Assembly (NCBI GenBank): GCA_002366685.1
Contig: DFBP01000192.1
Location: 1 to 7,166, forward strand
From: Rhodobacterales bacterium UBA3077
GTDB taxonomy: Bacteria; Pseudomonadota; Alphaproteobacteria; Rhodobacterales; Rhodobacteraceae
Direction of reading: 5' to 3'
Length of the DNA stretch: 7,166 nt
Made by a program: the position numbers and the translations under genes. Below the pieces are notes generated by a model, which was not told the DNA's origin, did not search any database, and worked only from the letters and a program-made list of their open reading frames with translations. This document shows positions 1 through 5,166 of this stretch, in pieces. How positions within the stretch are numbered: the first letter of the stretch is position 1; every line of letters starts with the position of its first letter.

Positions 1-532
1 CCGGTTGTTCTTGGGGGAAACCGTTAGCCCGCGCATGGTTGTAACGATGTGCGCTGTCATATTGGGGCTGGCAATCATCGCTTATGGTTCCAGCTCAACC
101 CAAATCGCCTCATGGAAAGGCGACATCTGGGCTGTCTACGTTTCTACCGCGTTTGCTGCCGCTTTAACTGCCATCCGGTCGGTTAAGGGGGTTTCGATGA
201 TCCCGGCTATTCCATTCGCCTATATCGGCGCGGCCATTGTGATCGGCGTATTTACCTCGCCGGTTGAGGCATTTGAAGCACAATGGCCTCTATTCTTGGG
301 GCACGGTATGTTCATCGGCGCGGCGTCATGTCTTCTCGCCCTTGGGCCGCGATACATTAGCGCAACCGAGGTTTCGCTTCTTGTTCTGTTAGAGTCGGTA
401 TTGGCCCCAATCCTCGTGTGGGCCATCATTGGTGAAAACCCCGGCTCTCTGGCCGTGGTTGGCGGTGCCGTTGTTATCGGAGCGCTCTTGATTTCCAATC
501 TCTACGCTCTGGTAAAGCACTACGCGAAATAA
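1..532 (+). CDS. DMT-superfamily (EamA) transporter, C-terminal part, 5' end cut by the window
   Basis: The open frame is already running at base 2 and ends at TAA 530-532, so about 176 C-terminal residues are visible and the true start lies outside. The first visible residues (RLFLGETVSPRM) are the 'LFLGE' motif that closes the first EamA repeat. The remainder is a full second EamA repeat of several hydrophobic helices, ending in its own copy of the motif (LLESVLAPILVWAIIGEN) followed by a glycine-rich last helix. EamA proteins are ten-helix inner-membrane carriers or exporters of small metabolites, and family membership does not give the substrate. The gene converges on the binding-protein gene across a 44-bp gap and is probably unrelated to the TTT system. 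A TTG at base 5 can be read as a start, but the frame is open upstream and the motif there is internal to the fold, so it is not the start. Family call is firm; substrate unknown. Confidence 0.85.
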   Translation, partial: RLFLGETVSPRMVVTMCAVILGLAIIAYGSSSTQIASWKGDIWAVYVSTAFAAALTAIRSVKGVSMIPAIPFAYIGAAIVIGVFTSPVEAFEAQWPLFLGHGMFIGAASCLLALGPRYISATEVSLLVLLESVLAPILVWAIIGENPGSLAVVGGAVVIGALLISNLYALVKHYAK

Positions 533-576
533 GAGTAGATGCCTTAGGTTTGCCATTATTGAATTTTGGTTGACCG

Positions 577-1614
577 CTACTCCTGCTCCATCGAGCTAAC
601 CCAGTTTTGCAGAAAATTCTCTTTTTTGAGCTTGTCCAGAAACACCAGCAATCCGGGGCCCAGCCGAATAGGGCGGGCTGCGCTGTTTTCCCGCAAATGA
701 GCGGTATCAATAGGCGGCAAGCTGGTAAGCTCGGTGAGCTCCGGCCTGAGGCTTAACTGGGCTAGAAAGTCAATCAATATGCCGCTTTCAACGGGGTGCC
801 TTGCATTTTGCGGGATGAGCGCCGTTCGAAGCATTACATTTACGTAATCGTCAAACAAAATGATCCGGATGCCGGGATAGTCCGGCAATCGCGACATCGC
901 GTAACTTCCTACCACATTATAAGCCAGGGCAAGCTCGCCGGAAGAAACATCGTTGATCATGTCGCCTGAGCTCCGATACAAACGGGCGTTCAGGCGGCCC
1001 ATCACTTCAGTCAGGCGCCAGTAAGAGTCGGAGTTTCGGGAGTCCTGGGTCGCAAAGAGGTAACCAGCCCCTGAAGCGCGCACATCATAAGTGCCAATAC
1101 GTTGCTCGAACCGCTCCGGATTCTCGCGCAGAAGCGAAATGAGCTCTTCACGGTTATTGGGTGGGTCGATCCCTTGAAATGCGGCATCGGAGATTACGAC
1201 TACGGCGGGCTCTTGTGTGAAGGCAAATATCTGGTTTCGCCACTTCGCCCAGTCCGGCAGATACGCCGTTGCGGTTGAGGAATAGGTCTGGGCATATCCG
1301 TCATTTGCGAGTTTTGTTTGCAAATCCATTGCCGATGAAATCGCGAGATCAAATTCGGCATTTTCTTCATGCAGAGCTTTCATCAACTCTGTACTGCTCG
1401 CAATCACGTAGTCGATGCTTATTGTGGGATTCTCACGCTGGAATTCCAGAATAATCGGCTCGAAAACATTGATATCGGCGGTCGAGATAATCTTTAGAGT
1501 CACAGTACTGTTAGGGGCAGGGTAAACGCGAGTGCCCTCGATTTCGAACGCCGAAGCGCCATATGAACCAAGGGTAAAGAGAACTAAACCCGCGGCAAAA
1601 TAAGCGAAACGCAT
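577..1614 (-). CDS. Orphan ABC-type periplasmic substrate-binding protein, putative co-sensor of the adjacent kinase
   Basis: This is a 345-aa protein with a Sec signal peptide: Arg2, a hydrophobic core at about residues 4-20, and likely cleavage after Ala-Ser-Ala22. The mature part looks like the iron/phosphonate/spermidine type of periplasmic binding protein. It has an early LKIISTADINVFEPIILEF strand-helix, a lobe segment FDLAISSAMDLQTKLANDGY at about 88-107, and AYNVVGSYA at about 231-239. It is the last gene of the regulator-kinase operon. No ABC permease or ATPase is in the window; the next gene downstream is a convergent DMT carrier. Salmonella PgtC is a known case of a periplasmic protein that signals to a kinase rather than feeding a transporter, so a sensory role is inferred here. 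The start is fixed by the signal peptide and by GGAAGGA 8 nt upstream; the next Met is near residue 78. Ligand unknown. A conventional uptake role with distant ABC partners remains possible. Confidence 0.8.
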   Translation of the reverse strand: MRFAYFAAGLVLFTLGSYGASAFEIEGTRVYPAPNSTVTLKIISTADINVFEPIILEFQRENPTISIDYVIASSTELMKALHEENAEFDLAISSAMDLQTKLANDGYAQTYSSTATAYLPDWAKWRNQIFAFTQEPAVVVISDAAFQGIDPPNNREELISLLRENPERFEQRIGTYDVRASGAGYLFATQDSRNSDSYWRLTEVMGRLNARLYRSSGDMINDVSSGELALAYNVVGSYAMSRLPDYPGIRIILFDDYVNVMLRTALIPQNARHPVESGILIDFLAQLSLRPELTELTSLPPIDTAHLRENSAARPIRLGPGLLVFLDKLKKENFLQNWVSSMEQE

Positions 1615-2966
1615 GCGCCTGGTCCTTCCGTGTTTGAGCGTATATGAACCCGGCCTTTATGGGCCCGTGCAACCTCGTCGGCGATTGTGAGCCCGAGCCC
1701 GGACCCGACGATGTCAGATGCATTATCCCCGCGCGAAAACCGCTTTGTCAGGCTTTTCAAGTCAGCTTTCCCAAACCCTCGCCCCTGATCCGTAAAGGAA
1801 ACCTCGTAGTGATCACTTTTTTCTATAGTGACGTGAATGTCGCTATCCGCCGGCGAATATTTAATTGCGTTGTCCAATATATTTCTCAAAGCATTTTGCA
1901 AAAGGATCGAATCTCCCGCGATCGGGAGAGGTTCGTCAGGAATACGGACAATTAAGTTAATGTCTTTGAGCCCCGCTGTGGGGGATAAATGCTCACATGT
2001 GTCACGCGTGATTTCACCCAAATCCAGTTTTGCGGTTAACAGGTTCTCTATGCGAAAGGTAACCATGGCGTGGTCCAGCAACTGGCCAGCAGAGCGCGAG
2101 CTTTCGTCGACCGCACGGATCATTTTGCGCAGCGCCTTTTTATCCTCGGGTTTTTCCAGCTTGCGCAGCACCACCTCGGCTTGGGTGCGAACAATTGTTA
2201 ACGGGGTGCGGATACGGTGGGCCGCCTCGGCGACAAAGGCTTCGGATTCGGTCAAGGAGGCGTGCAGGCGCGCCATAAATTTGTTGAGCGCAGCAACCAG
2301 AGGCACCAGTTCGCTTGGAAGTTGCGTCTTGACGGGGCTTAGGTCATGGGGTCCGCGCCGCTTTATTGACTGCGTCATCCGTCTCAATGGCGAGAGCGCA
2401 GATTGAGCCGACAACAAGCTTAGCGTGGTTAAAAAAATGAAGAACCCGACCCCGACAAATGCGGCTGTCGTTGAAATGCTTGAGGAGATCGCCTCTAGCC
2501 CTAGCCGTGTCTGTGCCACAATGATTGTCGTATTAACCGCCTGACCGGAGGAGCTAACCGTTCTGGCGACCGCGACAGAGCGGACTTCCTCTCCTCGATA
2601 ATCAAAGGTAGAAAAAACCGCGTTTGAAGGGATTGGAAGAGGTGTCGGTTCCGGTAGGTCCGTGTATCCGGTTAGCGTTTCCCCATCGACAATAACACGG
2701 TAAAATACCCGGTCTTCGCTGATGGATCCGAGCATCGAAAGCGCCGAATAGGGAAGCTCAAGGTTCACCTCTCCCCGTTCGGAATAAAGCGCATCCGCGA
2801 TTGAGGTCGCTGAGGCTGCCAGAATGTTGTCTTGCGTATCAATCGCCGCCTGTTCGGCCACAAAGCGAACGATCAAATAGAAGGTCAGCGACAGGATGGC
2901 CGCAATCAGGGATAGCTGAATGACAAGCCGGCGACGGATGGAACTGTTGGCAAAAGGTGTGGTCAT
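1584..2966 (-). CDS. tctE: TctE-like sensor histidine kinase
   Basis: This 460-aa inner-membrane kinase begins with a transmembrane helix at about residues 15-35. A periplasmic domain of about 125 residues follows (about 38-164), in the position of the 2CSK-type sensor domain of TctE-like kinases. The second membrane helix is at about 168-188 and is followed by a HAMP-like linker to about 240. The HisKA domain has the phospho-acceptor His250 in EAAHRIRTPL, with Arg at H+1 and Thr254 at H+4. The ATPase domain is complete: N box with Asn362 and Asn366 (RNILDNAIKYSP), G1 box DQGRGFG at 393-399, F box Phe410, and G2 box GSGLGL at 421-426. It should phosphorylate the regulator encoded just upstream, whose stop overlaps its start as ATGA. 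Its own 3' end overlaps the binding-protein gene by 31 nt. Kinase identity is certain. The TctE assignment rests on architecture plus the divergent tctCBA genes, and the signal is unknown. Confidence 0.9.
   Translation of the reverse strand: MTTPFANSSIRRRLVIQLSLIAAILSLTFYLIVRFVAEQAAIDTQDNILAASATSIADALYSERGEVNLELPYSALSMLGSISEDRVFYRVIVDGETLTGYTDLPEPTPLPIPSNAVFSTFDYRGEEVRSVAVARTVSSSGQAVNTTIIVAQTRLGLEAISSSISTTAAFVGVGFFIFLTTLSLLSAQSALSPLRRMTQSIKRRGPHDLSPVKTQLPSELVPLVAALNKFMARLHASLTESEAFVAEAAHRIRTPLTIVRTQAEVVLRKLEKPEDKKALRKMIRAVDESSRSAGQLLDHAMVTFRIENLLTAKLDLGEITRDTCEHLSPTAGLKDINLIVRIPDEPLPIAGDSILLQNALRNILDNAIKYSPADSDIHVTIEKSDHYEVSFTDQGRGFGKADLKSLTKRFSRGDNASDIVGSGLGLTIADEVARAHKGRVHIRSNTEGPGACVSLILPRV
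1623..1629 (-). promoter_or_regulatory. Ribosome binding site of the binding protein, inside the kinase gene
   Basis: GGAAGGA on the minus strand lies 8 nt upstream of the ATG at 1614-1612. It is inside the last codons of the kinase gene, which ends 31 nt past that ATG. This strong site supports the long overlap as real. Confidence 0.7.
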
Positions 2967-3631
2967 GACACATCAATCAGCCGGTAGCCAAGACCTCTGA
3001 CAGTTTCGATCTTTGCCATTGACCCCTCCAACCGTTTTCGCAGACGGCCGATATAGACCTCTATCGCATTTTCCGAAACGTCCTCCGTAAACGAGAACAA
3101 GCGGTCCATCAGGTGGGATTTGGAAAAAATCTGCCCGGGGGTTGCAATAAATATTTCCAGCAAACGATATTCCCGATTGCGCAGCAGTTCCGTGACGTCT
3201 CCTATTGTGATTGTGCCTGCCAGCGAATCAAATCCGACTCCCGCGAAGTGCCGCAGATTATTTGCTGCACCGCCTTGCCGGCGCAAAACGGCGCGGCACC
3301 GGGCTTCGAGTTCCGAAAAATCAAATGGTTTTGTGATGTAATCGTCAGCGCCCAAATCCAGCATACTGACCCTGTCAGATATCTGAGAGCGTGCTGTGAG
3401 CACAATCACCGGTGTCCGGTTTGCATTGTTTCTGTGGGTTGACAGGAAGTCACGCCCGTCCCCGTCCGGCAGCATAATATCTAGTAAAATCAGATCGTAA
3501 GAGGTTACGTCAAAAAAGCTCTGCGCCGTTTCCAGATCACCTGCATGGTCAATTACATGCCCCTCCAGCGCCAGTCGGTCAACGACCGCTTTCGCGAGCT
3601 GGATGTTGTCTTCGACGAGCAGAAATCTCAA
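2963..3631 (-). CDS. tctD: TctD-like OmpR-family response regulator
   Basis: This 222-aa DNA-binding regulator has an N-terminal receiver domain (1 to about 117) with acidic residues Glu7-Asp8, phospho-acceptor Asp51 in LILLDIMLPDGDG, Thr79 and Lys101 in the KPF motif. All catalytic positions are intact. A short linker leads to an OmpR/PhoB-type winged helix (about 125-220), with ELLRNREYRLLEIF, the recognition-helix region AIEVYIGRLRKRLE, and the closing wing VETVRGLGYRL-like segment (TVRGLGYRL at about 210-218). The start is TTG, not ATG, supported by AAAAGGA 8 nt upstream and by the receiver fold beginning at once (RFLLVEDN). It is first in its operon, facing tctC across 123 bp. By analogy with Salmonella TctDE and Bordetella BctDE it probably activates tctCBA and may regulate itself. 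The intergenic heptamers are candidate sites. The family call is very firm; the regulatory target is inferred. Confidence 0.92.
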   Translation of the reverse strand: MRFLLVEDNIQLAKAVVDRLALEGHVIDHAGDLETAQSFFDVTSYDLILLDIMLPDGDGRDFLSTHRNNANRTPVIVLTARSQISDRVSMLDLGADDYITKPFDFSELEARCRAVLRRQGGAANNLRHFAGVGFDSLAGTITIGDVTELLRNREYRLLEIFIATPGQIFSKSHLMDRLFSFTEDVSENAIEVYIGRLRKRLEGSMAKIETVRGLGYRLIDVS

Positions 3632-3646
3632 ACGACGGGTCCTTTT
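3623..3646 (-). promoter_or_regulatory. Ribosome binding site fixing the TTG start of the response regulator
   Basis: On the minus strand AAAAGGA (3646-3640) sits 8 nt before TTG (3631-3629). No ATG or GTG nearby would leave the first receiver strand intact, so TTG is the best start. A TTG start usually lowers initiation, which would suit a scarce regulator. Confidence 0.65.
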
Positions 3647-3653
3647 GTTGAAC

Positions 3654-3692
3654 GTGACAGGTTCGTGTCAGGTTTAGGCACATTACTGACAC
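3654..3692. repeat. Three phased GTGwCAG heptamers, candidate response-regulator sites
   Basis: GTGACAG (3654-3660) and GTGTCAG (3665-3671) form a direct repeat with an 11-bp period. Their 11-bp units match at 9 of 11 positions. A third copy, GTGTCAG on the minus strand (3692-3686), makes a perfect 7-bp inverted repeat with the second. The centres are 11 and 21 bp apart, so all three lie on the same face of the helix. OmpR-family regulators commonly bind half-sites at about this spacing. That the TctD-like protein binds here is an inference. Confidence 0.5.
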
Positions 3693-3699
3693 AATGTGC
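3678..3699. repeat. 22-bp palindrome GCACATT-N8-AATGTGC
   Basis: Two perfect 7-bp arms (3678-3684 and 3693-3699) flank an 8-bp spacer that contains the third heptamer core CTGACA. The shape is that of an operator for a dimeric regulator. It overlaps the candidate -10 of the minus-strand promoter and lies upstream of the presumed tctC promoter. Confidence 0.45.
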
Positions 3700-3720
3700 G
3701 CGCGGAGGCTCGCATGTCAA
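3691..3720 (-). promoter_or_regulatory. Candidate promoter of the regulator-kinase-binding protein operon
   Basis: On the minus strand a perfect TTGACA (3720-3715) is followed after 18 nt by CATTGT (3696-3691), which matches the TATAAT consensus at only three positions. The -10 falls inside the 22-bp palindrome, so a protein bound there could repress this promoter. The -35 is convincing; the -10 is weak. Confidence 0.4.
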
Positions 3721-3742
3721 ACGAGAGAATACAAAAACAACT

Positions 3743-3748
3743 AGGAGG
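3743..3748 (+). promoter_or_regulatory. Strong ribosome binding site of tctC, deciding its start
   Basis: AGGAGG lies 6 nt before the ATG at 3755, a near-ideal Shine-Dalgarno. The earlier ATG at 3750 meets a stop after one sense codon (ATG AAA TGA). The frame upstream of 3755 overlaps the regulator gene and lacks any signal peptide. The strong site fits the high expression expected of a periplasmic binding protein. Confidence 0.85.
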
Positions 3749-3754
3749 AATGAA

Positions 3755-4723
3755 ATGAAAACTCGGATTTTTAAGGTTCTGTTGACCAGTGCGGTCCTCG
3801 GAATGGGGGCAGGTGGTGCAGCCACTGCCGCTGAGTGTATCGCCCCGGCAAACCCCGGCGGCGGATGGGATTTTACCTGCCGTCAAATCGGCAAAATCAT
3901 GTTTGATATCGGCGCGTTTGATCAACCTATTCAGGTCACCAACATGGCCGGTGGCGGCGGGGGCTTGGCTTATACCCACGTTGTTAGCGAGCGTAACGAA
4001 GACGCCGACCTAATCGTTGCGGCATCTTCGGCAACATCAACCCGTCTGGCGCAGAACGCTTATGCGGGCATGACGGCTGATCAGGTTCGTTTTGTTGGCG
4101 CAATTGGCATTGATCCCGGCGTGATCGTTGTGGCGGCTGACAGCCCGCACGCCAATCTGGCGGATTTGTTGAACGCAACGGTTGCTGATCCTTCGTCCGT
4201 CACTTTTGCCGGTGGGTCTGCGGTTGGTGGTTTTGACCACATGAAGCCGTTGATGCTGCTCCAGCGTGCCGGTTTGACCGATATCACGACGGTAAAATAC
4301 ATCGGTCTTGATGGTGGTGGTGATGCGATCACACAAACCATTGGCGGATTTACCCAAGCCATGACAGGCGACATGTCGGAAGTTGTAGGCTTTTTGAAAG
4401 CCGGTGACATTCGCGTGCTGGCCGTTCTAACGGAAGAACGTGTGGCTGGTTTTGAGGATATCCCGACCGCCGTTGAGCAAGGCTTTGATGTGGTCGCCGG
4501 TAACTGGCGCGGGCTTTACATTCCGCGCGGTGTTTCTGATGAAACCTTCCAGATGTGGGCCGGGCGTTTGCAGCAAGTTGCAGATTCCGATGAATGGGCT
4601 GAGGCCATGGCGGCCAATGGTCTGGCGCCTTTCACTATGGTTGGGGACGACTTCCAAGGCTACATCGACAATCTGGTAATCGAAATCCGCCAGATGAGCA
4701 GAGACATTGGAGTTATCCAATAA
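3755..4723 (+). CDS. tctC: TctC, periplasmic binding protein of a tripartite tricarboxylate transporter
   Basis: This 322-aa secreted protein captures an organic acid in the periplasm for TctA/TctB. It has a signal peptide (Lys2, Arg4, Lys7, hydrophobic stretch about 8-24) with likely cleavage after Ala-Thr-Ala26, or a residue either side. The mature N-terminus contains ECIAPANPGGGWDFTC at about 27-42, followed by the glycine loop NMAGGGGG at about 63-70. Later motifs are FAGGSAVGG at about 151-159, GDMSEV at about 205-210, and IRVLAVLTEERV at about 219-230. From memory these resemble Salmonella TctC (citrate type) more than the broad Bug/TctC family. Cys28 and Cys42 could form a disulfide. 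Length is normal for the family. It is first in its operon, ends in TAATG overlapping tctB by 1 nt, and faces a TctDE-like regulator. Family certain; substrate (citrate or another polycarboxylate) is inferred. Confidence 0.92.
   Translation: MKTRIFKVLLTSAVLGMGAGGAATAAECIAPANPGGGWDFTCRQIGKIMFDIGAFDQPIQVTNMAGGGGGLAYTHVVSERNEDADLIVAASSATSTRLAQNAYAGMTADQVRFVGAIGIDPGVIVVAADSPHANLADLLNATVADPSSVTFAGGSAVGGFDHMKPLMLLQRAGLTDITTVKYIGLDGGGDAITQTIGGFTQAMTGDMSEVVGFLKAGDIRVLAVLTEERVAGFEDIPTAVEQGFDVVAGNWRGLYIPRGVSDETFQMWAGRLQQVADSDEWAEAMAANGLAPFTMVGDDFQGYIDNLVIEIRQMSRDIGVIQ
4706..4721 (+). promoter_or_regulatory. Hairpin sequestering the tctB ribosome binding site
   Basis: ATTGGA (4706-4711) pairs perfectly with TCCAAT (4716-4721) around the loop GTTA. 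The stem and loop hold GGAG (4709-4712), the only Shine-Dalgarno-like sequence before the tctB ATG at 4723. The stem ends in the first base of the tctC stop codon, so a ribosome finishing tctC would melt it. This predicts that tctB translation depends on tctC translation. The structure is seen; its effect is inferred. Confidence 0.4.
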
Positions 4724-5163
4724 TGGCAAGTGACCGGATCTTTGGTTTGGTCATGGCCGTTGTGGCGCTCGCGTATATCGCGAGCGCCACACAAATCCAG
4801 ACCAGTTTTTTGACAGACCCGGTCGGGCCTAAAACCTTTCCGATCATCATTGGGAGTGTCTGCGCCCTTTCGGCCATATTTATGGTCTTCAAACCGGACC
4901 CGGAGCCCGACTGGCCGGTTTTTCGCACATTCGGAGCTTTGTTTTTCGCGGTGATCGTTCTTGTGGCCTATGCCTATGCTCTCAAACCGCTCGGATTTTT
5001 ACTGCCAACGGCACTGGCTGCCGGCGTGCTGAGTTATCAAATTTCACCCAAGGCCAAGACAGCGGTTCTGTCGGGTATTGGACTCTCTGTCGGGCTGTTT
5101 CTTCTTTTCAAATATGCGCTGGATCTGGGCCTTGTTCCTTTTCCTAAAAGCTGGATGGTATAA
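4723..5163 (+). CDS. tctB: TctB, small membrane subunit of the tripartite tricarboxylate transporter
   Basis: This 146-aa inner-membrane protein has four hydrophobic helices at about 6-22, 38-56, 68-86 with 90-107, and 114-133, as expected of TctB. The family-typical segment DPVGPKTFPIIIG lies at about 32-44, between helix 1 and helix 2. TctB is the small partner of the TctA channel subunit; its exact role in transport is poorly known. Its ATG overlaps the tctC stop (TAATG), and tctA starts 3 nt after its end, so it is translated within one operon. The ribosome binding site (GGAG, 10 nt upstream) is weak and can be buried in a hairpin. A perfect 13-bp stem lies at codons 13-23. TctB proteins diverge widely, so the call rests on topology, the motif and the position between tctC and tctA. 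Confidence is high. Confidence 0.9.
   Translation: MASDRIFGLVMAVVALAYIASATQIQTSFLTDPVGPKTFPIIIGSVCALSAIFMVFKPDPEPDWPVFRTFGALFFAVIVLVAYAYALKPLGFLLPTALAAGVLSYQISPKAKTAVLSGIGLSVGLFLLFKYALDLGLVPFPKSWMV
4761..4791 (+). repeat. Perfect 13-bp stem, 5-nt loop, inside the start of tctB
   Basis: TGTGGCGCTCGCG (4761-4773) and CGCGAGCGCCACA (4779-4791) are perfect reverse complements around the loop TATAT. The stem lies 38 nt downstream of the tctB start and encodes VVALAYIASAT in the first membrane helix. It has no adjacent U-tract; a T6 run begins only 14 nt later. It could protect a tctC-only transcript from 3' exonucleases or slow ribosomes. Function is inferred. Confidence 0.55.
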
Positions 5164-5166
5164 ATT

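Larger units (their letters stand above)
3632..3754. promoter_or_regulatory. Divergent regulatory region between tctD-like and tctC genes
   Basis: These 123 bp separate the two divergent operons and must hold both promoters. Visible elements are three phased GTGwCAG heptamers, a 22-bp palindrome, a TTGACA hexamer on the minus strand, and the ribosome binding sites at each end. No convincing sigma70 -35/-10 pair is seen for tctC. The best -10-like sequence is weak (GAGAAT around 3725-3730), with no matching -35 about 17 bp upstream. That is what an activator-dependent promoter looks like, with the palindrome and heptamers just upstream. This reading is inferred. Confidence 0.6.

Noticed and set aside
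533..582. GAGTAG (533-538) and CTACTC (577-582) as a terminator between the convergent genes
   Set aside because: The arms are only 6 bp with a 38-nt loop, there is no T-tract, and one arm covers the stop codon of the binding-protein gene. Chance is likely, and no clear terminator is visible in the 44-bp gap.
1837..2406. Long plus-strand open frame of 189 codons
   Set aside because: It lies wholly antisense to conserved kinase domains, and its translation shows no recognisable fold. It is a shadow of GC-biased codons.
3545..3754. N-terminal extension of tctC by 70 codons to an ATG at 3545
   Set aside because: It overlaps the regulator gene antisense and the whole regulatory region, and lacks a signal peptide at its start. 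The ATG at 3755 has AGGAGG 6 nt upstream and begins a clear signal peptide.
4761..4811. Rho-independent attenuator made of the tctB stem and the T6 run at 4806-4811
   Set aside because: The T run begins 14 nt after the stem, too far for intrinsic termination, and it lies within an intact gene followed by tctA.
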